Below are positions 22,686-32,076 of a DNA stretch of 64,000 bases, in pieces; the stretch's first letter is position 1; each line of letters starts with the position of its first letter. The notes below the pieces were generated by a model that made no database searches, was not told where the DNA came from, and worked only from the letters and a program-made list of their open reading frames with translations. A program made the translations under genes and the position numbers. This stretch comes from Phialocephala subalpina (lineage: Eukaryota > Ascomycota > Leotiomycetes > Helotiales > Mollisiaceae): positions 3,841,531 to 3,905,530 of the forward strand of contig FJOG01000001.1 in assembly GCA_900073065.1 (NCBI GenBank). Direction: 5' to 3'.

Positions 22686-22925
22686 TGCTGATAACTATCA
22701 GTTGCGAAAGCGGCTAGAGGCAAAATGTATAGTATTAATGTCAAATCTGTTTGTTTAGTTAAGTGGAAATGTCTGCTTGATATAGTGCTCTTATTGGAAC
22801 ATCGGAATTAGGCCAAACCGCCTAGTGAAACGATGCGTAACTAATGATGCGGCTTTATGCTAACATGCTACAATTTCCCTATCGCATTGAGACCATCATC
22901 ACAGATTACGAGTCCTCAACTGACA
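22686..22925 (-). repeat. 5' LTR of the copia element
   Basis: Direct repeat of 16327-16568, about 240 bp. It carries about two thirds of the transition differences. Its internal border reads TTATCAGCA on the minus strand, where a copia primer-binding site would begin; I could not match that to a specific tRNA with certainty. Confidence 0.9.
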
Positions 22926-22930
22926 CTTGT
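22926..22930 (+). repeat. Right target-site duplication (CTTGT)
   Basis: Lies directly outside the 5' LTR. On the minus strand it reads ACAAG and is the last part of the interrupted kinase exon. Confidence 0.7.
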
Positions 22931-25278
22931 GTCCAAAGGGCCAGGCCAACTCAATATATCTTCCAAACGGCTTGAAAATATGTAGAAATTCGGTTCTTTA
23001 TAAACCACAAGGATGATAATTTCGCCATCAGGGGATAAGCAGACGCTGTGGGGCTGTGGATGCTGCGAGTCTTGGATCCGGTGAGGATGAAGTGTGCTTG
23101 ACAGTCCCATCGCGATATGCGAATGAACATAGATCTGTTGTATATCAGTCGATAACCAAGATATTAGGACGGAAAAACTTTACATCAAAGGTCTTCTCTG
23201 CAGTGAAGGCAATCAGGTGTGTTGAGCTGATACCATAGCCAGACCAATCAGACCCTTCCGGGGGCTTGAGTATTTTTGCCCTCCGACAAGCTTTTGCAGG
23301 TTCCTTCTCGTTTGTAAACAGGACGCTACAACGCCCAAGCATACTCGTAGAGTAAAGGGAAATTTTTTGGGCCGAAAAGAATGCAAGGAAACCGCCGCAG
23401 TTGGAGAATTTGCAGCTGCTCGATTCCGGAGGGATATCCAAGCCCCAGGTCCTTGGAGCCACCGTTTTATTTTCGATACTTCCTGTTGAGCCTAGCAGCT
23501 TTCTGAATGACATACTAGCTCTCCTGGTGCTGATCTGTCCGTGGGGTGCCTGGAACAAATCCATTTTTTCTTTGAATCTCTGTGCCATCGTTTGAGAATC
23601 TGCTCGCGCAGATGGCTCGACAATCAAAAAGTTCTTTTGCAAGAGAGAAACCATCTCCTGAACGACCATTTCTACTTTTTCGTGCTGGAAGGGCTGGGTA
23701 ATGGTTAAAGTCGTCGCGCTGCGTGCAATTTCTTCTGCAGCTTCCGTAGACGCCGATGTGATATCTGCTGGCAGCGCACGCAGCGTAGCTGTAACTTCAG
23801 GGTTCAGAACAAGTTTCTTTCCTCTCGCAACATAGAAACAATCATTGCGCCCGCCACTGCCGCCGGTCCGTCGTCTTTGAAACTCTCGGATACTCGTGGT
23901 GCCGTCACTGAGAAAGCTCAGGAGAATGGTCAATATGCAGCCCATTGACCAAACGTCGCTCTTTGCTCTTTCATTGCCTGTATTGCTTTCTTTTGTAGTT
24001 TTCGTTTCGGGAGCCAAGAATGGCCCAGTGCGGATCTGCCTCGCGCCGGAGTTCGTATGATCTTCCTGGCTGAATGGCTGTGCAAGGTTGAATGGGAAGC
24101 GAGTAAACCACCTCTCCTTTGGTGGATATCGATTCATAACCTCGGATTCCCCAAAATCGTTGAGCTTCCAAACCTCTTTCGCTGAACTTTTGTTGAATAC
24201 CAGTATATTTTGGGGCTTCAGATCTCCATGGACCAGGCAGATATCTTCGCCTGTACCGGGCCTCAAAGCCGTATGAAGGAATACTAGGGCGTCTAGAAGG
24301 CCTTGAAAACGCCGGAGGAAGCATTGCACTTCCTTGGTGGTCCTTGGAATCTTCTGTGTTTCGTTCAAGTACTTGTCCAAGTCACAATCTGCATATTCGA
24401 AATAAAGACTGTACCTCGTGCCCCGTTGAATGCTCCCATGCCACAATGCGATGCATAGGTCTTCTGAGTATGAAGAAGCTTTTCTTATCGATTGAATGTT
24501 TTTTAACTCGGCTGCAAAAGCTCGTTTGTTAATCTCCTCGAATTCTTTCCAGGCAAATTCGCGATCCTATATTTGGCCCTTTATTAGTTTTCGAGGCAAC
24601 CAGTGGCTGAGTTTCAACTTACGGTAGGATTAGGACCCCAAGCATCGATATCTTTGGGGAAGTAGTGACCTCTGGCTACCTTGACCCTCCATACTGTCCC
24701 GTAACCTCCAGACCTAATATTTTCGACGTCGAGAAACGGTAGTCTGCACTTTTCTTCCTCCCCAACATAGCGTAAGTCTCGTCCCCCTATCAACTTTGCA
24801 GGACTAAATATAAATTGCCTGAGAACAAAGTTATCCCTGATACCAGCGGGCAGAAGATTGGCTAAATTTTGGTCCAAGGGTAATTTCGAATCCTCAAGAC
24901 CAAGGCCTCCTTCGATGAAGGTTTGTAAAAAAGATCTGCTGCATCTGATGTAAAGAAGAATGGCAAGTATTCTCCATTTTGGAACCCCGATTTGGAACGC
25001 CTGACTCTTTTCCTCTCCTATGGATAGGGATTCGAAAAGTGCTCTGCAGAGGGCAAGAAGGCGAGGTTTGATTATTGCCTTTGCAAGATAGAGCGGTGCA
25101 AATTTCGTTTCGCTATCCTGACTCCAACCTGTAACAAATATCGAATCAGTACTACCCAAGATGACGGGTTGAAGCAATGGGTAGGGACAATCAACTAGCA
25201 AGACCTACGTTGAATCGTGAGACCAGCATCGATCTGCCGTCTTAACTCCCTGGCGATCTCGAGCTCATCTGAAGCCAT

Positions 25279-25979
25279 CAACCCAACTATCCAAGCGATT
25301 TTGAACTCGCATGGGCAAGGTCACTTGTTACTTCATAGATCCCACATAGATTATGTGTTCACCCGATGGCCTTCGCTGCAGCCTTGCTACTATGCAGGAA
25401 CCAGAGATTGATTCACAGGTCAACAGAAAGGCCAACTTTCGAGTTGACGTCCGATGGGGTCTAGCTTGCGTCGTAAGGCAGATCAAAGCCTTCGCATCGT
25501 CTTAGGACTGTGATGGCGTCGTCATTTCTCGGTGTGCCAGAATGGTGGTTTGGTGTTAGATGCTACACTCTCAGGCAGCAGTTTGTGGGTAAAGAATTGA
25601 TTGTTAAGTCTGCAGATCAGTAATCCGTGAGCTATTCTACATAAGGAAGGAGCGTACGCTACGCGTGATCAGCAACTGACATTTGGAGTGCTTCCACATT
25701 TTATCGCCGGCTTGTGAGTGGTTGAGAAAGTGAGGCTGAACCCTAAACCCTAAGTTGCTTAGACAGCTCAAGCGAGCTGGCTGAGCCGAGGGTGATTAGC
25801 GCCTGAGTAGAAGCGGCCAGCCTACTAACCGACCTTGGGACGATCAACTACCGCAATGTTCTCAAAGGTGGGAGGGGCGATATCAAGTTCCTTGCACGAT
25901 TTTTCGTGGCTTCCTCTGCGTGTCCGCTGTTTGCATTTTGATTTTTGTTTTCATCGAGAGTGCGATCGAGATCGTCATC
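25279..25979. other. Divergent intergenic region
   Basis: About 700 bp between the kinase start (-) and the Dal5-like gene (+). Two tandem CCCTAAA units occur near 25740; this is too short to be telomeric. Nothing else recognised. Confidence 0.5.
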
Positions 25980-27734
25980 ATGTCAGATATTGAGAACAAA
26001 GATCAAGCTTCTTCGAAAGACCCCATCAACATCTCATCCGACAAAGATGGTTCCCTCGGAGAATTTCTCGATGCTGAAGTTGGAGCCTCTCCCTTCACAG
26101 CAGAAGAAGAAAGACGTGTCAAGTTGAAGACTGATCTGGTCATCCTTCCATTGCTTTGTGGTGTCTTCTTTCTGCAATATTTGGACAAACAGAGCTTGAG
26201 TTATGCTTCGGTGTTTGGCTTGATCACAGATTTGAAGCTGAAGGGGACTGAATACTCTTGGTGTTCTTCCATCTTCTACATTGGTGAGAGATCACTCATT
26301 GAGTGTATTGAGTGTTGGAACAATGCTGAATCTTTTCGCAGGGCAACTTGTTTCTGAGTACCCGTTCATCTACTTGATGAGCAGGTTGCCATTAGCCAAG
26401 TTTGTTGGCCTCACCATGTATGCATAATGCCCAGCTTGGACGAAATTTTGGTGCTGAAATTCTGTAGTGTGATCTGGGGCATCGTTTGCATGTGCTTGGC
26501 TGCTCCCACGAACTATGCTGGCTTTGCAACTGTCCGATTCCTGCTCGGATTCTGTGAAGGTGCAGTGTCTCCAGCGTTCGTAACTATGTCGAGTATTTGG
26601 TACCGAAAGGATGAGCACCCAATGCGTATTGGGCAAGTCCCCAATATTCCAGCTGTCCTCAGATACTGACAATCCTCAGAACATGGATCTCAATGAACGG
26701 ACTTTCTCAAATCGTCGGAGGACTCCTCATGTACGGAATAGGCAAAAACTCCAATCTCTCACTCGCACCGTGGAGAACTCTCTTCCTCATTTGCGGTGCT
26801 TTAACTTCCGCGATGGGTGTTCTCTTCTTCGCGATGCCTAGTGGTCCGGACAAAGCTTGGTTCTTCACTCCCAGAGAAAGAGAGGTTGCTGCGATGAGGT
26901 TGGCAAGAGATCATGAAGGTGGAGATAAGACAAACTTTTCTATACTTCAGCTTCTGGAGGCTCTCAAAGACGTGAAAACCTGGCTTACATTCGCCTTCGG
27001 GGTTCTTGTCACGGTGCCTTCTCCTGTGTTGACCGTAAAGTGAATGTCCCCAACTATGAAATGACTTGACGCTCACCTCAATAGTTCGCTTCCTTGGTCA
27101 TCAGCAACATCGGATACGACAAGTTCCAAACCATGCTCTACGGCGCGCCCTCAGGAGCAGTCCAAATACTCTTCATCTGGATTGGAGTGCTCGGCTGCTA
27201 CCTTTTCCCAAAAAAACAGATCTCTGATCGTCATGATCCTTGTCATCGTCCCCCTGATCGGCAACATCCTCCTGCTCAAGCTTTCGCTAAGCTCCGGCTG
27301 GGGCATGATCGTTGCGTCTTGGCTGGTAAGAAACCATCCCCCTTCAGAGATCCGAGAGACTAGCTCACGTATGCAAGGCCTCCGTTATTTCCGACATCTT
27401 CTCCATCACTTTATGCTTGAGTGCTTCAAACGTGAAAGGTAATACCAAGAGAGCAGTGGTGAATACGATATACTTCATTGGGTATTGTGCGGGTTGTATT
27501 GGAGCACCTCAGCTTTGGTTGTCGACTCAGAAGCCGAGGTACAAGCAAGGTTTGATTACAGACCTCGTGGCTTGGGGACTGCTCCTCATCTGCACGTCAT
27601 ACTACTGGTATGTCTGTGACTCGGAGAACAAAAGGAGGGATAAGTTGGAAGCGGAAGGACGGATTGATGTGCTGTTTGAGAAGGGAGCGGATGTTACTGA
27701 TGGAGAGGATCTTTCTTTCAGGTACAACTGCTGA
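25980..27734 (+). CDS. Dal5/Tna1-type MFS anion:cation symporter, with a one-base frameshift
   Basis: Exons 25980-26283, 26342-26417, 26468-26632, 26680-27013, 27085-27325 and 27378-27734. The spliced product starts with an acidic N-terminus, then TDLVILPLLCGVFFLQYLDKQ (first helix of the allantoate/nicotinate permease group), PLAKFVG, GFCEGAVSPAF with W-Y-R-K-D-E after it, an inner loop ending in PWRTLFLICG, and a second six-helix half. The intron 26633-26679 starts with GC instead of GT. In exon 5 the frame changes at a run of seven A at 27210-27216: LGCYLFPK reads in one frame and NRSLIVMILVIVPLIG in another; six A would keep one frame. This is either a real frameshift or a homopolymer error. 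Family members import small organic anions such as allantoate, nicotinate or related acids. Confidence 0.82.
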
Positions 27735-27862
27735 GAGGAGAAGACTCACAATAGGTACGAGAGAAAGATTATGATGGCGAGAAACCCCACTTGGGGAGAT
27801 TCGAAAAGGAAAAGAGAGAAACAACAGATGCGCCAGCGCGATTAGACTTAGTTTTATTCTTG

Positions 27863-28124
27863 AACACCATGATATCCCTCCCCAAATTTTCTATACCCAA
27901 ACGCTTTTGTTCAGCACAGATAGAAACCGGGCAAGTGCCCATAACACCAAGATATCCCTCCCACAAACGCTCTATACCGAAACATTGTTTGTACTGTACA
28001 GAATAGAAAGAAAGCGAGCAAGTGCCCATAACACCATGATAATTTCCAGCATTAGACCCTTCCACAAATACTCTATATCCAAACATATATATGTACAGAA
28101 TGGCAAAAAAGCGGGCAAGTGCCC
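27863..28124 (+). repeat. Three-copy minisatellite
   Basis: Three diverged tandem units at 27863-27942, 27943-28029 and 28030-28124 (80, 87 and 95 bp). Each starts AACACCAWGATA and ends in the hairpin-like RGCAAGTGCCC. It fills the space between the converging Dal5-like gene and the LPMO-like gene, so it is probably in their 3' UTRs. Confidence 0.8.
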
Positions 28125-28170
28125 AAGGAGAACCCGCAGCTTTGCTCTAACAACGCCACCAAGAACCCGT

Positions 28171-28734
28171 TCACATTGTGAAATCGACACAACTCATGTA
28201 TGTCTGCTTCGAATCGGGCGAGTTCCACCACCATTGCACAACACAGTTTCCGGCAGTCCCACACTGACCGGAAACATCCGGCATCGTGATGTCAAACTGT
28301 GTGTTGTTCTTGGGAAGATCTGTCGACGTGCTGGCATACACCGGGAAGTATATCAACGCATCGCTGATCATCTTGTTCGTAGCTGTATCGACGACCGAGA
28401 CGTTGGCTATTCCTGTATGCTTGGCCTGTATATCGACCGTGATAGGCACGACTTGTCCTGGCGTGAATGTCTGAACGTTCGCCACGTTGTCGTTGAACTG
28501 TTGACCTTTGCACAAGCTGACGTCGCAAGCTGTGGGATCAAAGTCTTTCTGTGATGCGCCAATTTGGGAAAGTTGTTCGATGTCGCCATATTCATTGGAT
28601 TGGAGGTTGTTGGTGACTTGTTGGCCGCAGACGGCTTTCATGGCATCGCCGGCGGAGCGAGCTGTGGGTTTGGTGACGATGCCGTGGCCGGCACTGAGGG
28701 TGGCAAAAGCGAGGGTAAGAATGTTAGAGCGCAT
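28171..28734 (-). CDS. Secreted LPMO-like (chitin-binding type-4 fold) protein
   Basis: Single exon, 187 residues from ATG 28734. The signal peptide MRSNILTLAFATLSAG would be cut to expose an N-terminal His (HGIVTKPTAR), the first ligand of the copper histidine brace of lytic polysaccharide monooxygenases. A second His is in DIQAKHTG near the middle, and a conserved C-terminal block has WWWNSPDSKQTYMSCVDF. Cysteines are in CGQQV, TACDVSLC, GQCGTAGNC and MSCVDF, as expected for a small disulfide-bonded secreted domain. The likely role is oxidative attack on chitin or another wall polysaccharide, or copper handling, as described for LPMO-like relatives. The exact auxiliary-activity family is not settled. 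Confidence 0.75.
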   Translation of the reverse strand: MRSNILTLAFATLSAGHGIVTKPTARSAGDAMKAVCGQQVTNNLQSNEYGDIEQLSQIGASQKDFDPTACDVSLCKGQQFNDNVANVQTFTPGQVVPITVDIQAKHTGIANVSVVDTATNKMISDALIYFPVYASTSTDLPKNNTQFDITMPDVSGQCGTAGNCVVQWWWNSPDSKQTYMSCVDFTM

Positions 28735-28837
28735 TTTGCATTACAAAGGTATAAGTTTGAAGATTGGTTTGATTGGAATGACTGTTGAGTGAATGAGTGA
28801 CTTGAAGATATGGTGAACTTTCTGGCAAGATGAGGAG

Positions 28838-28846
28838 ATTTATATC
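28838..28846 (-). promoter_or_regulatory. TATA-like box of the LPMO-like gene
   Basis: GATATAAAT on the minus strand, about 105 bp before the ATG at 28734, a usual spacing for fungal genes with short leaders. Confidence 0.4.
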
Positions 28847-29513
28847 TGCCAACAGCGCCATCAGAAAACAAGAACGGATGACGGATGCGACTTTCTCGGA
28901 ATATGGAGAGACCGAACTCGCAATAGCTACCCATTCGGATGGTATTAGCGCTCTTGACATGTAGTGCACCGACGAAAGTTCATGTTTCGACTGAAGAACA
29001 GCAGACTTCAAGGAGAACTCAAGATGGAAGTTGAGATTGCCAAGATCGGATGCGCAGCATGCATTGGACGGAGATCACTTGGTTCTCATGCGGAGGTCGT
29101 CCGTGCATAGTTCGGCTGTAAAGTTGTTCAACACTTGAGATGTGTATTGTTTCCAAACACTTCGGATGGTGGCGGTACTAGCCCTGAGAGGTTATCATGC
29201 GAGAAATGTTCGACTATGCGGCTATAAGGCTTGATTTGAACTGGGTAGTTTGAGCTGAGACGCCCAATCGCAACTTCTCGCTTCGAGCATCATCCAAACG
29301 TTCAGAGGAATTCTGCCCTGTTTCAGGCTCAGAGTCAGACTGCACTTGAAACACTCAGACGATACCTCGGTCTGTCACCCCATTTACAAACATCGGCAAA
29401 CGAACTGATAACTTGAAACTTTCATTGCGATGACCGAAATTCCGACGGAGCAATGGCATGGAATTTGTAATGTCCCCCACCCTTCCAGATAACTGTCAGC
29501 TTTCTGTTGGAGG
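28847..29513. other. Intergenic region upstream of the LPMO-like gene
   Basis: Holds the rest of the LPMO-like promoter and the 3' region of the Zn2Cys6 regulator. No other feature seen. Confidence 0.5.
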
Positions 29514-31745
29514 TTAGAACTGCGAGTTCCACCAGTTGACATTGCCGTCAAGTTCCTGTCTCTGATGGAAGAAGCTTTCGGCAAGGACAGCCAATTCGTC
29601 ATCTGAATACGCGAGAAGTATATCTCCTGAAGGCGGCATTCCAGCGAGGTTGGCGTTCATCGGTGTGAGTTGAGCATTTGACATCGTTGGAGTGGGAGTT
29701 GCATTTGAAAAGTCTTGTCTCTCGACCCTAGTCGGGGCCGGGAGGACAGAAGTCTGAGCCATCTCTGTTCTGGAGCCTGGGAAGCTCGTCTGTAGAGTTG
29801 TGCCAAACAGACTTGCAGCAGATCCTGGCATTTCGCTTGACAATGAATACTCCAAAACTTCGAAGAACTGCCCGAGGTCGATTAGAAGCTTTCGGTTCTG
29901 TCGTATGTGCTCCTCACTCGCCACGTAGGTAGATGAGACGGTTTCGGCAAGCTTCTGAAGCTTTTCTGCCTTCGGCGTTGTCAGCTATAATCCCGTTGAA
30001 CTTTGATTTGACACTTACTATCCTGTCTAGATGCGGCCATTGCGGTCCAAAACCTCTGATGAACCTCAAGCATTTCTCAAAAAACGCTTGCTTCTCTTCC
30101 CTCGTCCCAGGGTCATTGACAAAGCTCTCTTGGAGGTAGATAGTGGAGACGATCGCCACACAGTGTCCTAGAAAGGGGTCTGTAACTTTAAAAGGTTTGG
30201 CTTCGAGCATGTCGATGAAGTTGATGATCCAGGAGGTGTGTGACGAAACGAGATCAGCAGTGTGCTGGAGAAATATTTCCGGAATGACACACTTGAAGCC
30301 TCGAAGCCTGAGCGATAGCAGGAGCGGATGGTTTAGGAGACACAGATTAGTGTGGTACAGAAACTGAACAAAGAGCCATGGTCCCCAATAATCTCGATTG
30401 GCTTCAAGTTGCTCGACCGTTTTCTGGGAGAATTTGGCAGGTTCAAATCGATGGATGTAGGGCATTCGAGTTTCAAAGTCCATCTGGTGCGCAAGAATGG
30501 TGGAGTAATCCGATGTTGAAGACCATGGAGGTTGAGCATTTGGCTTTCCTCGGCGGCGCGCATATCTTGTGATTTTGAACCACACTTCGCTCAGCTGAAT
30601 GGCATGTGCAACGATGCCTTTGTCCGGGTACTCGCTTGATTCGGGATTCGAGCGCTGGATTGAGTTGAGAGAGTTGCCTGTAGTCTCAGGATACCATGGA
30701 AAGTTGTCTTCTGCGGAGAAGTCCAGGATCATGAAGTCAGCTCCGTGCAGTCTCTTTAGCAGGAACAAGCTCCAGAAGCAGCGTCGACGTTCTTCCTTCT
30801 CGCGATCAGGGAGATCGTGGTGGGGCTCTGATGTCAACCCCGCGTTGTGGGCCAGACTCATGGCCAAGCTGCAGTCGAAGCTTGCTCGTCCGGTCTTCCC
30901 ATCTGATTTGATCAGTCAAAGCAAAAGCCGGGGAAGAGAGTTCCTCTCACCTGCGAAGTCTACTAGTGTTAGGAGACACAAAGTCTGGATGGTTGAAAGC
31001 TCAACGTTTCCATCTGACAATCTCTTCGAAACTCTGCTCCTCGCTGCCTCAAAATGCCCAGAGACATTCGAAGCAAGAGATTCATTGTCTCTAAATCGTA
31101 GTGCTAGAGCTAGGATCGAAAACAAGACTTCCGGGTCGCGATCTTGGAGAGTTTGCATGAAGGTACCGCAATGAAAGAGGGGCAGCGGCTGACAGTCGCA
31201 GTATTGGAGGTATGTCTTTGCTGCGCTGACAACGATATTCCATGCAGGTAAGGAATTGTCGATATGTGAGGGAGCTTCTTGCTGGACATGGAAGCGGTTG
31301 GAAGATCTGACTGGCGAATCTGGGAGGTGCGACGAAACGCTTCTGCTCATCTGCCCTTGATTTGCCAGGACCTCTGCGAGTTGAGATTCAACAACTTTCA
31401 GACGATCTTCCTGCATTGGCTTTAGTCAGGAACCTGGGTTCAGCATCAAAAGAATTCAGTACCAATCTCGAGTCCGGTGTCGAGGGCAGATGCACTCGAG
31501 GTTGAGCTTGAACGAGTGAGGAAGGTTCTGTGCTACGTCTCTCACTCTGCTGCCTTTCATCTGCATAGAAGCAATTCTGACCCAGTCGAGAACAGTGAGA
31601 ACAAATTGGCTGCTCTCCTGGACATCTCGACTTCTTCCTTCTGTCGTCGCGCGTCATTAAAAGCCATATATCGCGACTCTCCTAGAACTCACCTGCAAGG
31701 TTCGCAAGCCTGCCTTACTCTCTTCGCCGGACGCTCGGAAGACAT
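29514..31745 (-). CDS. Zn2Cys6 transcription factor with fungal-specific TF domain
   Basis: Starts at ATG 31745. The first exon gives MSSERPAKRVRQACEPCR, an intron (GTGAGT...GACAG) follows, and the next exon completes the binuclear zinc cluster as RKKSRCPGEQPICSHCSRLGQNC (split here by exon joins: CxxC, x6 C, CxxC, x6 C). A coiled region EDRLKVVESQLAEVLANQ follows, then the fungal-specific TF domain with the PDREKEERRRCFWSLFLLKR motif, and a Pro/Thr/Ser-rich end. An intron near 29970-30018 is needed to keep the frame; a 49 bp version ending in CTGACAACGCCGAAG fits better than a 34 bp one. It sits next to the FAD monooxygenase, IDO and kynureninase genes on the same strand as the first two, so it is a candidate local regulator. 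Confidence 0.85.
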
Positions 31746-32076
31746 TATTCAAGCGCACTTCTTCCTCCATAATCAGATTGTACCTATCGCTGGTGATAGT
31801 GACTCTGCTCGTGGAATGAGCGTGGAGGATGAGAATGAGAAATCGCGAAGTTTTGCGACGTGTCGAGGTCCACTAAACCACGCTGGGATGCCCCGCCCGT
31901 ACCGGTGTTTGGCTGAAGATAAGGAGTACTTTCAGGCTTCTCTAGTGGGCTAGCACTGATATCGATACTGAGCATCACCCCGCTACGAAGCAGTCAAATT
32001 ATCTAATTCTTCACTGGAGAAGGGACTATGAGCTACAATTCAACAGAAGTGGTATATTAATGCTAGCTCAACGATT
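31746..32076. other. Intergenic region
   Basis: 330 bp between the regulator start and the 3' end of the FAD monooxygenase, both on the minus strand. Regulator promoter expected. Nothing recognised. Confidence 0.5.

Larger units (their letters stand above)
16327..22925 (-). mobile_element. Ty1/copia LTR retrotransposon, degenerate, inserted in a kinase gene
   Basis: A 6.6 kb element lies in minus-strand orientation between two direct LTRs of about 240 bp. LTRs read TG...CA on the minus strand (TGTCARTTGAGG at the start). A polypurine tract (TCTTAAGGGG) sits just inside the 3' LTR at 16570-16580. Pol fragments occur in copia order (protease, integrase, reverse transcriptase, RNase H), which distinguishes copia from gypsy. 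The 5 bp flanks are CTTGG (left) and CTTGT (right), a target duplication with one mismatch. Many in-frame stops and frameshifts make it non-autonomous. A 591 bp assembly gap lies in the RNase H part. Confidence 0.93.
15489..25278 (-). pseudogene. Ser/Thr protein kinase with C-terminal propeller-like region, split by a copia element
   Basis: Exons on the minus strand: 25278-25209, 25128-24623, 24566-23184, 23134-22926 (interrupted), 16321-16015 and 15953-15489. Leaving out the retrotransposon and one 5 bp target copy, they total 980 codons with no stop, so the pre-insertion protein was 979 residues. Landmarks: a helical N-terminal region, glycine loop GGYGTVWRVKV at about 170, catalytic loop HGDLKPQNILVF near 304, DFGESE, LAPETK and KSDVWSMGC near 396. 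After the kinase come repeated short beta motifs (SCKFSNCGGFLAFFS, HSVCLSPDGEIIIL, GMQFSADSKLF) like WD or propeller blades. The HGD in place of HRD is typical of this fungal kinase type, often found beside HET and NLR-like genes. The insertion at residue level falls inside the propeller part, so a truncated kinase may still be made. Confidence 0.85.

Noticed and set aside
25738..25754. CCCTAAACCCTAA telomere-like motif
   Set aside because: Only two units in the middle of an ordinary promoter; not a telomere and too short for an interstitial array.
27210..27216. Programmed frameshifting at the A7 run
   Set aside because: No known case in this permease family and no stimulatory structure seen; an error or ordinary mutation is simpler.
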